64,000 nt of DNA from CAZIJH01 sp964539655 (GTDB lineage Archaea; Aenigmatarchaeota; Aenigmatarchaeia; CG10238-14; SCSR01): the NCBI GenBank assembly GCA_964539655.1, contig CAZIJH010000004.1, forward strand, positions 28,087-92,086. The letters are read 5' to 3'. Made by a program: the position numbers and the translations under genes. Shown one piece after another: positions 7,949 through 16,878 of the stretch; within the stretch, counting starts at the first letter, position 1; each line of letters begins with the position of its first letter. The notes beneath the pieces were generated by a model. It searched no databases. It saw only the letters and a program-made list of their open reading frames with translations, and had not been told where the DNA came from.

Positions 7949-8626
7949 ATGATAAAAGTTGTAATTAATGCGGACGACTTTGGATACAGCAGAATTTTCA
8001 ATGCCAAAATTTTGGATTTGTTACAGAGAGGTGCAATTAAATCCGCGACTATATTAGTAAACAGGATTGATGACAAACAGCAGGATGTTTCGCAACTCAT
8101 TTCCGTTCACAAAAATTTGGATGTCGGCATTGGAATCGAGTACGAATTGACAAGAAAAGAATCTGCAACTGAAGATATAGATGCTCAATATAAGAAATTT
8201 ATTTCAGTTTTCGGTTTTTCTCCGTCGCATTTCAGCATGCACTTGCCAAAAGTTTTGAGAGACAGGCATGACAGCTCTGAAATAATAAAAAGTCTGGCGT
8301 ATAAAATTCAGAAATTTGCGCAAATTCAAAACATACCGATGGATAACGACGGACCTTATGGAATTGAAGATTGGGGAAAAGTTCGCACAACAACTGTGCC
8401 CATTTTCATGGGAACTTACCATAATTTTAAAGAAATACAAAATTACTTTGAAAAAATGAAAAACGGGAAAAGTTATGAAATTATTTTTCATCCAGGCGAG
8501 TACGATCCTGTAAATACATCCAGCCTTAATGCCGAACGGAAAAATGATTATGACAATATTTTGAGATTGCAGGAATGGCTTAAACCGCGCAAAGATATAC
8601 AAATTATAAGTTTTCTGAATTTGTAA
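7949..8626 (+). CDS. ChbG/YdjC-family carbohydrate deacetylase
   Basis: A 225-aa enzyme of the YdjC/ChbG fold that by family removes acetyl groups from chito-oligosaccharides or related N-acetyl sugars, using a divalent metal. The N-terminal NADDFGYS motif (residues 7-14) supplies the catalytic aspartates, SMHLPK supplies a metal-binding histidine, and HPGEYD near residue 175 is the other conserved motif. It is shorter than typical bacterial members (about 250 aa). It starts about 30 bp after tRNA-Glu and overlaps nothing. The substrate is unknown. Confidence 0.83.
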   Translation: MIKVVINADDFGYSRIFNAKILDLLQRGAIKSATILVNRIDDKQQDVSQLISVHKNLDVGIGIEYELTRKESATEDIDAQYKKFISVFGFSPSHFSMHLPKVLRDRHDSSEIIKSLAYKIQKFAQIQNIPMDNDGPYGIEDWGKVRTTTVPIFMGTYHNFKEIQNYFEKMKNGKSYEIIFHPGEYDPVNTSSLNAERKNDYDNILRLQEWLKPRKDIQIISFLNL

Positions 8627-8668
8627 CTTTTGAACAATCAATTAATACTTAACGTACAATTTTTCTTT

Positions 8669-9214
8669 ATGGAAAATATACACGAGAAAATTGCAGAGGG
8701 CGTAAAAGAGATAGCAATCCATTGTCAAAATGAATTAAAAGTTCCAATCGGGATTGACGGCGCTGTAATCTCTTACCTTGTCGATTTGTATTCCGTTAAA
8801 AAATTCGGACGTAATTATCTAGACAGCCTGCCGAACACTGTATGCATAAGCTCGAAGCGAGAAGAATCGGATACAGAAAAATTTGTATCAATCTTGAAAA
8901 GTAGCCAAGGACGTACGGTTTGCGCAATAGACATGAGGACCCAGTCAGGTAAAACTGGCAAGATGCTGAGAGAGCTCGCAAAAGGAATCGTGCCGAAATC
9001 TAAATTGAAGTACATTGTTCTTTTTGATCCAAATTCACATGCAGACTTGGGGGTATATTGGGAACCGCTTACAGATGACAGGCGTATTCAATGGCTTGAC
9101 GAAGATACTTATAAAACGCTTTTTGTAAATACTGAAACGGGATGGCAATATAATTTATCTTCCGAACTGATTGACAGTCTCGATGACGTGAAAGAAATCA
9201 AGAAGTATCTGTAG
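8669..9214 (+). CDS. Unknown protein, possibly phosphoribosyltransferase-like
   Basis: A 181-aa soluble protein. I chose the ATG at 8669, since the upstream extension encodes a hydrophobic, non-conserved leader. The middle (VCAIDMRTQSGKTGKML, then KYIVLFDP) has the strand-acidic-turn-helix look of a type I phosphoribosyltransferase PRPP loop, and an aromatic WEP follows, but the classical DD motif is not intact. I regard the assignment as a weak structural guess. The gene follows the deacetylase by about 40 bp and may share its transcript. Confidence 0.5.
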   Translation: MENIHEKIAEGVKEIAIHCQNELKVPIGIDGAVISYLVDLYSVKKFGRNYLDSLPNTVCISSKREESDTEKFVSILKSSQGRTVCAIDMRTQSGKTGKMLRELAKGIVPKSKLKYIVLFDPNSHADLGVYWEPLTDDRRIQWLDEDTYKTLFVNTETGWQYNLSSELIDSLDDVKEIKKYL

Positions 9215-9260
9215 CAATCTTATATTCAAAGCATTTTAACTTTAAAATGAAATTTCATTC

Positions 9261-9683
9261 GTGTCCAAAGTTGAATCGGCAATCGGAAATAGGACCGTTG
9301 TTGAGCCTGCCATAATCGAGGAATCTGTTTTCAAGGACGAGCTGGGAACATACAGGATTTACAAAAATCACGAGGGTCTTTACAACGTCGATTTGGTGCT
9401 GAAAAACAGGCTTTATGACATTATTGGGTTGTCCGAAAAATTACATACGGCCCTGCGGAAATACAAGGTTATTCTTTTGGGCGCGCCGGATGCGGACCAG
9501 TACATCATGGTCTGCACAAAAAGAAACGGAAAGGAGCACACCGTCAAAGCCCAGCTTACATCCAAAGTAAATTCCGAGAACCAGATTCTGCAGATTATGA
9601 GATACGATCCTAGGAGCGGGAAGGACACTTATCTCTCGGACATAGTTTTCCGGATTCTGTTTGACGAGCGGACCAAGAATTGA
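9261..9683 (+). CDS. Hypothetical protein, 140 aa
   Basis: Starts with GTG at 9261. The product is soluble, rich in alternating hydrophobic and polar residues, suggesting a beta-rich fold (TYRIYKNHEGLYNVDLVLK, then YIMVCTKR). No cysteine motif, membrane segment or known family. It belongs to a run of same-strand unknown genes between 8.6 and 10.4 kb. Confidence 0.5.
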   Translation: MSKVESAIGNRTVVEPAIIEESVFKDELGTYRIYKNHEGLYNVDLVLKNRLYDIIGLSEKLHTALRKYKVILLGAPDADQYIMVCTKRNGKEHTVKAQLTSKVNSENQILQIMRYDPRSGKDTYLSDIVFRILFDERTKN

Positions 9684-9734
9684 ACATCCGATCAAAACAA
9701 GTTACTTTTATACTTTGATGATAATTTTATAATT

Positions 9735-10424
9735 ATGGAATCCGCAAGAGAGATTGATTCTTTTCGCAAAGATCGCGACCTCTTGATGGAAAATTCTTTT
9801 CTTCAGTTGACAGGTTCCAAAGAAATAAAATATGTCGAGATTGTTGGTGTTACGGGTAAGGTTGCTGGTTGGGGTAATAGAAAAAATGACACTTCAAGCG
9901 TAATTGATGACGAATGCAGGCTTGTCAAGGAATGGTCTGGCCGACAAAGGGATTCGAGAAATTTGCAAACGGATCCAGAAGGGCACGTATTGAGTATGAA
10001 GTTTACCACAAACGGGTATTTTTATTGCAACAAAGGAGGACCGACGATCACAACAAAGATAGACGCGACCCGCGAAGATTCCGATGTTCCGCAATATTTT
10101 TCAAGGGCTGTAGAGGAATTGAAAGTTCTTCATGATTGCATCGAAAAAGAAAGCGAGTGGCTTTGGAAGTATTTGGAACTTCTTACCCTTAGCGGCAAGT
10201 CGTTTGTCAAAAACAGAACCGAGCTCGAATACGACGGAAGAAAGTACGTGTTTACGGCCGACCCCAAAAGGGAAAATCTCGTGAGGCTGATAAGAAATTT
10301 TGGTGACAATAGAGCGTACGAATCGACTTCCATACAGGCGGACTTCTCGATACAAGACGTAAGCGAGCCGATTAATTTGTTATTAAAACATCAGCAGGAA
10401 TATTTCGAGAAAGTGAAAGTGTAG
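9735..10424 (+). CDS. Hypothetical protein, 229 aa
   Basis: A soluble protein with a charged helical N-terminus, a glycine-containing beta region around residues 35-100 (VTGKVAGWGNRK, NGYFYCNKGG) and a helical C-terminal half. I see no recognisable catalytic motif. A TATA-like stretch (TTTTATAATT) just before the start would suit a leaderless transcript. It converges with the TraB-like gene, leaving 4 bp between the stops. Confidence 0.5.
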   Translation: MESAREIDSFRKDRDLLMENSFLQLTGSKEIKYVEIVGVTGKVAGWGNRKNDTSSVIDDECRLVKEWSGRQRDSRNLQTDPEGHVLSMKFTTNGYFYCNKGGPTITTKIDATREDSDVPQYFSRAVEELKVLHDCIEKESEWLWKYLELLTLSGKSFVKNRTELEYDGRKYVFTADPKRENLVRLIRNFGDNRAYESTSIQADFSIQDVSEPINLLLKHQQEYFEKVKV

Positions 10425-10428
10425 AATG

Positions 10429-11277
10429 TTATAATTTCAATCCTTTCTTCCTGAACCAGTTCAAAATCAATGTGTTCTCGTCCGCGCTAGTCCAGAACGG
10501 CGAAGAATATTTTTCTATGTACCTCGCCAAATCTTCGAAATCACTAGGTTTGATCTTGTCGTCTACTTGCAAATACGCATCGTAAAGCTCCTTTGAACTG
10601 TAACTTGACCCGAGCAAGGACATTCCCAGTTCCTGCGTCAGAAAATAAAGTTTCACCTCGTCGTCGGTCAGGGTGCCGTTTTTTCTGTAGTTACGGCATA
10701 TCTGTATCTCCAGGCTGATCGGAAATTTTTCCGTGGGATAAACTGATTCGACTTGTTTGCCGAGCTTCTGAAATTCGATTTCTGGAAAATGGGCGATCCC
10801 TAAAATCCCCAACATCCTGCCGTCCTCCCCGTATTTCTTTTCCATTTCCAGGATATCGGCGGCGATCTTTTCGTCGCGCCTGCGGTCCGCTTCGAGATAC
10901 TGAAGTTCTATTTTCTTTGTGATTGAAAATGCTTCCTCGGTATGGTTTTTGACGTACAGTTTAAACGACTTCAGCAAATCTTGTACGATGTCCATTTTCG
11001 GAGAATGCACAAATGGGGAATTTTCAACTTCTACCGGCTTCCCGCTATTTCTCAGATATCTGAAAAATTCCTTTTGTATCGGGACAAATATGTTTGAAAG
11101 TTTCACATTTGATTTCCCTTTGGAGGAGATGTCGTTGTACAATTTTACCGTGCGATCCCTTACGAGGGTCCCGCTTTCCTCCATGAAAATAACGTTCGAC
11201 CATTCGAAAAGCTCTCTGAATCTGTCTGTTCTCAGATAGATACTCTCGTGCGGAGATTTGAAAAATTTGACCTGCAT
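10429..11277 (-). CDS. Divergent TraB/PrgY-like protein
   Basis: A 282-aa protein starting at ATG 11277. The N-terminus resembles the first strand-helix of TraB proteins (KSPHES, then VIFMEESG). Residues about 150-190 hold the family's second half: RRRDEKIAADILEMEKKYG followed by MLGILGIAHFPEI, matching the RD..MA..I and GxxH.PGI signatures. The TraB superfamily includes proposed metalloproteases and membrane-linked inhibitors, but here there is no membrane anchor. It diverges from the gene at 11334. Confidence 0.55.
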   Translation of the reverse strand: MQVKFFKSPHESIYLRTDRFRELFEWSNVIFMEESGTLVRDRTVKLYNDISSKGKSNVKLSNIFVPIQKEFFRYLRNSGKPVEVENSPFVHSPKMDIVQDLLKSFKLYVKNHTEEAFSITKKIELQYLEADRRRDEKIAADILEMEKKYGEDGRMLGILGIAHFPEIEFQKLGKQVESVYPTEKFPISLEIQICRNYRKNGTLTDDEVKLYFLTQELGMSLLGSSYSSKELYDAYLQVDDKIKPSDFEDLARYIEKYSSPFWTSADENTLILNWFRKKGLKL

Positions 11278-11333
11278 GCAGTATAGAAGAACAATAAATC
11301 TTAAATATTTCACGAGCGAACTGATTATCAGCA

Positions 11334-11627
11334 ATGTTTGAAAAACTGGGACGCATCACGGCTGCCTTGCCCGCTGGGAAACAATTGCATACTGCGAGAA
11401 CGTATCTTGATTACGCTTCGATTCTTACATTCGTTCTGAATTCTGCGGATGTCGTGTATAATCTAGCAACAAAATATCATTTGGACGAGACATATGTTAG
11501 ACATCTGAAGACAGGCAATCCTGTGATTGACAATGGGTTATCCGTACTTGGGGCATACGGGGCTGCCAGATTGCTCTATATGTACATTACGAGAGACTTT
11601 TGCAAAACGAATGCGGAAAAGAAATAA
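11334..11627 (+). CDS. Hypothetical small protein with weak membrane character
   Basis: A 97-aa protein beginning MFEKLGRITAALPAGKQ. Residues 25-45 (YASILTFVLNSADVVYNLA) and 65-85 (NGLSVLGAYGAARLLYMYI) are mildly hydrophobic and could be membrane or amphipathic helices. No family recognised. The start codon lies about 55 bp from the divergent TraB-like start. Confidence 0.5.
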   Translation: MFEKLGRITAALPAGKQLHTARTYLDYASILTFVLNSADVVYNLATKYHLDETYVRHLKTGNPVIDNGLSVLGAYGAARLLYMYITRDFCKTNAEKK

Positions 11628-11929
11628 ATTCAGAATCCTCTCGAGATGGTATGAAATGCCGATCGTGCAGGAATATTTCAAAAATCAGAAAAAATTGGCA
11701 AAGAAGACAATTAAAAAAATTTGATCGGATAGAAAAGAAAATTGAGTCGACTTAATTTCTTTATCTGTATCTGTCCTGTTTTTTGAATTTCTTCTTGGTT
11801 GTCCTTCGGTTCCTGATCTTTTGTTTTTCGCTCTTCATAATTAGTATTTGTTTTCCGGATATAAAATGTTCAAATTGACCAAAATATGTTGCGGCTACGA
11901 ATTTTTCCATATAAATCAAGGATCAATAA
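11628..11929. other. 302-bp gap between coding genes
   Basis: Between the stop at 11627 and the cupin gene the sequence is AT-rich with several very short lysine-rich frames: on the plus strand around 11665-11755 and on the minus strand at 11761-11838. A TATA-like TATAAAA lies near 11859. I see no structured RNA, tRNA or repeat. Confidence 0.4.
11761..11838 (-). CDS. Possible 25-aa basic peptide
   Basis: A minus-strand frame from ATG 11838 to TAA at 11761 encodes a peptide made almost wholly of Lys, Arg and polar residues (IRNRRTTKKKFKKQDRYR). Such short basic peptides can be ribosome- or nucleic-acid-associated, but a frame of this length and composition may also be chance. A TATA-like stretch (TATAAAA on the plus strand near 11859) lies about 20 bp upstream. 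Confidence 0.25.
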   Translation of the reverse strand: MKSEKQKIRNRRTTKKKFKKQDRYR

Positions 11930-12412
11930 CTACAGATTGATGTTGAGATTTTTTTCGTCTTCGCCTTCGTGAGGTTCTTCTTCCTCGCCTTCTTGCTCTT
12001 CGTTCTCTTCTAAACTTTCTTTCGACTGCTCCTCCTCTTCCGATTTCTTCTGCTGGTCGGCCTGCTCTTTTGTTTCCTGTATCGTTCCCGGCTCGTGTTC
12101 GGGAGACGAGTATATCGTGTACAATTTCAGATCCTCGCTGCCAGTGTTTCTCACGTTGTGTTTCGTGCCGCATCCGACAAGGACAAGATGGCCGGGCCTG
12201 ACGTCCTCCCTTTCGTCGTCGACTATTGCTTCTCCTTCGCCTTGCACAACTACGATCGCCTGGTCAGTATCATCGTGAACTTCTTCTCCTATCTCTCCCT
12301 GCGGAGGAATGCTCATCACCGTTACCTGAAGATCGTCGGCAGTGATCACCTCCTTCCTGTATGAGCTGTTCTGCTTCGCCAGCTCGAAAATGTTCTGGTT
12401 GAATCTCATCAT
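11930..12412 (-). CDS. Cupin-domain protein with long acidic tail
   Basis: A 160-aa protein. Residues about 10-105 form one cupin barrel (VHDDTDQAIVVVQGEGEAIVDDE, then PGHLVLVGCGTKHNVRNTG), with histidine/acidic metal-ligand positions largely kept. EHEPGTIQETKEQAD follows, as in small mannose-6-phosphate-isomerase-like cupins. The last 45 residues are almost pure Glu/Gln/Ser and probably disordered. I chose the tandem ATG at 12412 over a GTG four codons earlier. Metal or sugar binding is likely; the reaction is unknown. Confidence 0.75.
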   Translation of the reverse strand: MMRFNQNIFELAKQNSSYRKEVITADDLQVTVMSIPPQGEIGEEVHDDTDQAIVVVQGEGEAIVDDEREDVRPGHLVLVGCGTKHNVRNTGSEDLKLYTIYSSPEHEPGTIQETKEQADQQKKSEEEEQSKESLEENEEQEGEEEEPHEGEDEKNLNINL

Positions 12413-12431
12413 TTTTCCATACACCTTTTGG

Positions 12432-12614
12432 CTAGGGTTTTATCGCGCCCTTGATCTGCTCCTCCATTTCAGGCGTCATCTTTTTCATGTTGTGGACCTT
12501 GCTTGCGTGTTCCTCTATCTTGCGCATGAGCTTGTCCTCGTTGTCGGCGTCTGTCTGGAACGAGCAGTCCATTCCTATGTCCTCGCATTTGAACGATGGC
12601 ATTCGAATCACCAT
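12432..12614 (-). CDS. DUF1059-family protein
   Basis: A 60-aa protein with the DUF1059 signature: FKCEDIGMDCSFQTDADNED, then the helix LMRKIEEHASKVHNMKKM and a final helix with EEQIKGAI. Two cysteines and two histidines could form a metal site. These proteins are widespread in archaea and bacteria and remain uncharacterised. It lies immediately upstream of the cupin on the same strand (about 20 bp), so the two probably share a transcript. Confidence 0.85.
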   Translation of the reverse strand: MVIRMPSFKCEDIGMDCSFQTDADNEDKLMRKIEEHASKVHNMKKMTPEMEEQIKGAIKP

Positions 12615-12703
12615 GATGGTATGGACCGATTTCTATATAAATTTTGAGTATTTTTTTGATAGCCATCATTCTGGAATCAGTTTCAAAAGGAAATTAAAAA
12701 TTT

Positions 12704-13609
12704 TTAAATTGATTTCATTGAAAACGAATACGAGTGAGATTTCACCAATGCGCTATATGTTCTTCGCTTTTTGGAGCCGCTTATTTCGAGTTGCGACATC
12801 ACCAATCCGACTTGCATCAGTTGATCCAAATAAACATTAGGTGTGTATCCGACCTCCCTTGTCAAATCTCCCAGCGTCATCGACCCGCCGGATTTCAGAT
12901 GCTCGTATAACTCCTTTGCTTTCGGACTCCTGGACAGGAGCAGTCTGCCGTTCCTCATTTCACGATAATAATCCTTTTTCTCTTTGTCAAACTGCCTGTA
13001 TTTGGGTGTTACCAGATATTTGACATCGTCCCCAACCGGTGTCGAACTTATCCATCCCATACCGGTAAGATCATTTATGTGTCCGGTGGGATCTATTCCC
13101 AGAAGATTTCCCAATTCGTTTAACGTGCTTACTCTTCCGTCAGATATCGCATAGAACACCCTGTCAAGGTCGGTGAGGTCATGGAGATTTTCAAAACTTC
13201 CAAAAATGTCGTCGAATGTGAATTTCTTGCGCGGGATATTTTCAGCTCCGACTCTCTTCCTGTCAGCCGGTTCTAGCACCAGTTCGAAATCGAATTTGTG
13301 CAATTTCTGCGCGTTCTCTTCCTCGTATCCTGAATTGAGAATTCTCTGCTCGAATTCTCCGTCCGTAAGGACAGTCAGCCCATACACACCTTTTTCCGTG
13401 TAAGTCTCCAAAAATTTGGAATAGGGATAAAAGCGGTCCCCGTCCACCTTCACCATCTTTTGTTTTTGCAACCCGGAAAAATGGGAGACATTTTCCGGAC
13501 TTGTGACGAGTACGTATTTCTTGCCGATTTTTTTGACTTGTCCTGCGACCTCTGCCGAAAATCTTATGACGGCGACGTTCTTTACGATTGATGACTGGGA
13601 TTCCATCAT
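12704..13609 (-). CDS. Hypothetical protein with C-terminal winged-helix features
   Basis: A 301-aa soluble protein. The N-terminal 140 residues are mixed alpha/beta without a known motif. Residues about 145-215 (VFYAISDGRVSTLNELGNLL, then LTGMGWISSTPVGDDVKYLVTPKY) and 230-285 (LYEHLKSGGSMTLGDLTREV, then LDQLMQVGLV) each read like a winged helix with recognition helix and wing. This suggests a DNA-binding regulator or nucleoid protein, by inference only. No neighbouring partner is evident. Confidence 0.55.
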   Translation of the reverse strand: MMESQSSIVKNVAVIRFSAEVAGQVKKIGKKYVLVTSPENVSHFSGLQKQKMVKVDGDRFYPYSKFLETYTEKGVYGLTVLTDGEFEQRILNSGYEEENAQKLHKFDFELVLEPADRKRVGAENIPRKKFTFDDIFGSFENLHDLTDLDRVFYAISDGRVSTLNELGNLLGIDPTGHINDLTGMGWISSTPVGDDVKYLVTPKYRQFDKEKKDYYREMRNGRLLLSRSPKAKELYEHLKSGGSMTLGDLTREVGYTPNVYLDQLMQVGLVMSQLEISGSKKRRTYSALVKSHSYSFSMKSI

Positions 13610-13692
13610 ATGTGATAATTTCAGCGCTCAGCTTTAATAATGGATGATGCCATGAAAAATTGATTATATTCTCGAAAAATTATATTCAATTT

Positions 13693-14397
13693 ATGGCAAG
13701 CTCCAATTTCTTGCTGGAAGTCAGCAATTTGAGCGTTAAACTGAAAGACGAGGTCATTTTAGACAAAATCAGCTTCAAGGCGAGAAAGGGATCGACGACC
13801 GCGATAGTCGGCCCGAACGGCGCAGGCAAGACAACTCTTTTCAAGGCTCTTTTGAATCTTGTTCCGTACAGCGGAAAAATAAAATGGCACAAGAAAATAA
13901 AGATCGGGTACGTTCCGCAAAATCTTTCGGTCAGCGACATGCCAATTTCTGTGAAAGAATTTTTGCTGCTTAAAAACTGTTCTACCGATGACATGGAAGA
14001 ATGCCTTAGCCGTGTGGGGCTGGAAGGCGAAGAAATAATTGACAAAAGATTGGACTCGTTGTCCGGAGGAGAGCTGCAGAAAGTTTTGATTGCATGGGCC
14101 ATCTCGGACAAACCTGACCTGCTTCTTTTTGACGAGCCCACTACCGGAGTCGATGTGGGAAGCGAGGAACTGATTTACGAGATGCTGGCGAAGCTCGAGA
14201 AAGAAACTAAGATGACAATGTTACTGATAACGCACAACGTTCATTCGATAAAATATTATTCGGATTACGTGCTCGCGCTCGACAAGTCAGTTTTGTTTTT
14301 CGGAGAATCGAAGAAGATAACCGAGCCGCATCTGATAAAGGCAGTTTACGGGAGCCATTCCTTGTTCGACGAGCACAGCCACGAGGACGATCGGTAA
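13693..14397 (+). CDS. Metal-type ABC transporter ATPase (ZnuC/MntB-like)
   Basis: A 234-aa ATPase subunit with Walker A GPNGAGKTT, the signature SLSGGELQKV, Walker B DLLLFDEPTTGVD and the H-loop LLITHN. Composition and length match ZnuC/MntA-type importers of Zn or Mn. The ATG at 13693 is preferred; the ORF could extend 11 residues upstream but that part lacks homology character. The stop codon TAA is followed at once by the ATG of the permease. No periplasmic metal-binding protein gene is adjacent, so it may be encoded elsewhere. Confidence 0.88.
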   Translation: MASSNFLLEVSNLSVKLKDEVILDKISFKARKGSTTAIVGPNGAGKTTLFKALLNLVPYSGKIKWHKKIKIGYVPQNLSVSDMPISVKEFLLLKNCSTDDMEECLSRVGLEGEEIIDKRLDSLSGGELQKVLIAWAISDKPDLLLFDEPTTGVDVGSEELIYEMLAKLEKETKMTMLLITHNVHSIKYYSDYVLALDKSVLFFGESKKITEPHLIKAVYGSHSLFDEHSHEDDR

Positions 14398-15180
14398 ATG
14401 ATAGACAACCTTACGATTAGCCTTCTGGCGGGAGCTTTCTTCGGTCTTGCCGCAGGATATCTCGGCTCACTGATGGTCCTCAAGAAAATGGCGCTCGTCG
14501 GTGACGCACTTTCCCATGTAGCGCTGCCGGGACTCGCGCTTGGAATAATTTTCAACTTCAATCCGTTCGTGGGCGCGTTCGTTTTCCTGCTCGCCGCCGC
14601 TCTCGCAACCGGGTACCTCCAGAATCTGACAAAACTATCGTTCGATACGATAATTGGAATATTTTTTACTTTCTCGCTTTCGATTGGTATTCTTATAATG
14701 CCGGAAGCCGAGCTTCTCGAGTCGCTATTCGGAGACATTGCTGGCATTAACTTGCTCGACGCGGCAATCGCAGTTTCATTTTCAATTGTTGCAATAATTC
14801 TGACAAAAATTTTCTACAAGAAAATTGTGCTCGGCACGATTTCGGAGGACCTTGCGGCTTCGACTGGAATAAACACGAAAAGGGCTAACATAACGTATCT
14901 GTTGCTCGTCTCGCTTCTCGTCGCGATCGGAATAAAATTCATCGGCGCGCTGCTCGTCGGAGCTCTTGTCATAATTCCTGCCGCCGCCGCGAAGATAGTG
15001 AGCTCGAGCCAGAAAATGTACGCCGTCTTGAGTTCTCTATTCGGAGCTGCTAGCATAATCCTTGGAATTTTGTCGTCCAGCTATCTTAATCTGCCGGCTG
15101 GACCGCTCGCTATAGCCGCGGGAATCGGAATTTTCGTCATTTCCGTAATCGTTGGAAGCATGCCGAAAAGCAAGGATTAA
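14398..15180 (+). CDS. Metal ABC transporter permease (ZnuB/ABC-3 family)
   Basis: A 260-aa membrane protein with about eight hydrophobic segments. It starts directly after the ATPase stop, so the two form one operon. Family features are GDALSHVALPGLALG near residue 37 and GALLVGALVIIPAAAAKI near residue 180, both characteristic of the ABC-3 permeases that pass Zn(II), Mn(II) or Fe(II). A metal preference cannot be read from the sequence. Confidence 0.88.
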   Translation: MIDNLTISLLAGAFFGLAAGYLGSLMVLKKMALVGDALSHVALPGLALGIIFNFNPFVGAFVFLLAAALATGYLQNLTKLSFDTIIGIFFTFSLSIGILIMPEAELLESLFGDIAGINLLDAAIAVSFSIVAIILTKIFYKKIVLGTISEDLAASTGINTKRANITYLLLVSLLVAIGIKFIGALLVGALVIIPAAAAKIVSSSQKMYAVLSSLFGAASIILGILSSSYLNLPAGPLAIAAGIGIFVISVIVGSMPKSKD

Positions 15181-15213
15181 TAATCCAATTGGAAATTAGT
15201 TTAAGGACCAAGT

Positions 15214-16080
15214 ATGGAAAGGAAATTTTTCACTGACATTTTTTCAGAAACGGAATCAAACGTGATAACGTTCGGCGTTCCGATAGGAAGGAAATCCAGG
15301 CAGTCTTTGTCTTCTATCCGCAACGTGAGCTGGTTCATCGAACCTTTCGACATCGACAAGAAAAAAAATCTTATGGAAAATGTCAAAATTTTCGACAAAG
15401 GGGATATTGAAATTAAAAATTACGGCGAGATGGAAAAAGTTTCGGAAGCCGTGCGCGACATTGCGGGCAAAAATAAAATCCCGTTTGCGATCGGAGGCGG
15501 TCATCTCTTATCGTACTATACTGCAAAAGAGATGCCGAAAGATGCAAAGATCATTGTGTTCGACTGTCACGCGGACATGAAAGACGACTACATGGACGAA
15601 AAAATGGTTGATTTGGATTTCATTTCGGATGGCGCCGAGCTCAGTCCGAAGATGAACGACTCGGTTTGGTGCAGGCGGTTGAGCGAGAAAATCAATCCGG
15701 AAAATATTTTCCTGATCGGGCTGAGAACTTTTGACGAGGACGATTTGAAATACATGGAGGAGAAGAAAATTCATTTCGTGACTGCGTCCGACCTGAAGAA
15801 AAACATAAACGAAGTGAGGACCGCTCTCTGGAAATTCACGGAAAATTCGAACGTTCACATCTCGCTTGACATGGATGTTTTTGATCCGTCGATCGCTCCT
15901 GCTGTCGATCATCCTGAACCGGGAGGGCTCACGTTCAGGGAATTCCAGAATCTTTTGCAGGACGTCAACGGAAAGATTGTCGGCATAGACTTATGCTGCC
16001 TGAAGCCGATTCCCGAAAACGAGGTTACCGAATTCTTGGCCGTACGTTCGGTTTTGGAAATCATGGGATTGGTCAAGTAA
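15214..16080 (+). CDS. Arginase/agmatinase-family ureohydrolase
   Basis: A 288-aa binuclear-metal hydrolase. Motifs are in order: GGGHLLS (first metal histidine), FDCHADM (a variant of DAHxD), and SLDMDVFDPSIAP (SxDxDxxDP) followed by HPEPGGLT. By family it hydrolyses a guanidino group on arginine, agmatine or a related substrate, releasing urea. The sequence differs from typical agmatinase in the first half, so the substrate is open. It follows the ABC transporter by about 33 bp. Confidence 0.85.
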   Translation: MERKFFTDIFSETESNVITFGVPIGRKSRQSLSSIRNVSWFIEPFDIDKKKNLMENVKIFDKGDIEIKNYGEMEKVSEAVRDIAGKNKIPFAIGGGHLLSYYTAKEMPKDAKIIVFDCHADMKDDYMDEKMVDLDFISDGAELSPKMNDSVWCRRLSEKINPENIFLIGLRTFDEDDLKYMEEKKIHFVTASDLKKNINEVRTALWKFTENSNVHISLDMDVFDPSIAPAVDHPEPGGLTFREFQNLLQDVNGKIVGIDLCCLKPIPENEVTEFLAVRSVLEIMGLVK

Positions 16081-16124
16081 TTGAGTATTCAGGAATGAAG
16101 TATCTTCTGCCAGACAAAAATTAG

Positions 16125-16134
16125 TAATAAATTT
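16125..16134 (+). promoter_or_regulatory. Possible original tRNA-Leu promoter (TATA-like)
   Basis: TAATAAATTT lies about 20 bases before the isolated copy of the tRNA-Leu 5' octamer at 16149. If the endonuclease gene is an insertion, this would be the stranded promoter of the tRNA. Inference from position only. Confidence 0.3.
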
Positions 16135-16148
16135 GGTCATAAAATTAA

Positions 16149-16156
16149 GCGGGGGT
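16149..16156 (+). repeat. Upstream copy of the tRNA-Leu 5' octamer
   Basis: GCGGGGGT occurs here in an otherwise AT-rich intergenic stretch and is identical to the first eight bases of tRNA-Leu at 16879. The two copies bracket the LAGLIDADG gene and its TATA-like box (TTTAAATAAT, 16164-16173) at a distance of 730 bp. Confidence 0.7.
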
Positions 16157-16194
16157 ATAACAATTTAAATAATAAAAAAATAATAATAAACAAT

Positions 16195-16875
16195 ATGAAT
16201 TTTCAAAAAACTGCAGAACTTGCAGAATTTGTGGCTGACATTACCGGTGATGGTCATTTGCAATTTAATGAACATCGAGGAAATATTCAATTTACTTCAA
16301 AAAATCTATTTTCAATTAAAAATTTTAGAAAACTTTGTAAAAATTTGTTTGATACCGATACAAAATTAATGAAAATAAAGAAAGACGGCAAATCATTTAC
16401 GCTTCGATATAGAACATATTTTTCTTCTTTTGCAATTGCTAGTGAATTAGTAAAATTAGGAGTTCCATTTGGGAACAAAACGAACAAAATTTTTAGTATA
16501 CCCAATTGGATTTTGAAAGGAAATTCAGAACTCAAGAAAGCATATTTACGCGCATTCTATACTTGTGAAGGATCAGTTTATTGTACTAAAAATAAAGATA
16601 AACTGAGATGGAGGATAGAATTAGAACAATATAAAAATGAAAAATTAAAACATAGAGGGAAAATTTTTATGAACCAGATAAAACATTTACTTGGAGATTT
16701 TGATGTTATAACATCACCAGTCAGATTTGGAAAGAAACAGAAAAGAAAAGACGGATCATCTTCAATTGCATTGAAAATTGATATCGAAAAGTCATCATTT
16801 GAAAAATTTGCTAATAACATAGGGTTTAACGATAAGTTTAAGACTCAAAAATTACTAACTGCAATTGCAGAATAA
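16195..16875 (+). CDS. LAGLIDADG homing endonuclease abutting tRNA-Leu
   Basis: A 226-aa protein with two LAGLIDADG helices: LAEFVADITGDG at 9-20 and LKKAYLRAFYTCEG at about 113-126, the second with Glu in place of the usual Asp. LGVPFGNK...SIPNWI (residues 88-106) matches the same element in the endonuclease at 6900, so the two are homologues; this one lacks the N-terminal helix-turn-helix domain. Codon use is strongly AT-biased against the neighbours. The stop lies 3 bp before the first base of tRNA-Leu. A TATA-like box 25 bp upstream suggests a leaderless transcript. Confidence 0.83.
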   Translation: MNFQKTAELAEFVADITGDGHLQFNEHRGNIQFTSKNLFSIKNFRKLCKNLFDTDTKLMKIKKDGKSFTLRYRTYFSSFAIASELVKLGVPFGNKTNKIFSIPNWILKGNSELKKAYLRAFYTCEGSVYCTKNKDKLRWRIELEQYKNEKLKHRGKIFMNQIKHLLGDFDVITSPVRFGKKQKRKDGSSSIALKIDIEKSSFEKFANNIGFNDKFKTQKLLTAIAE

Positions 16876-16878
16876 TAT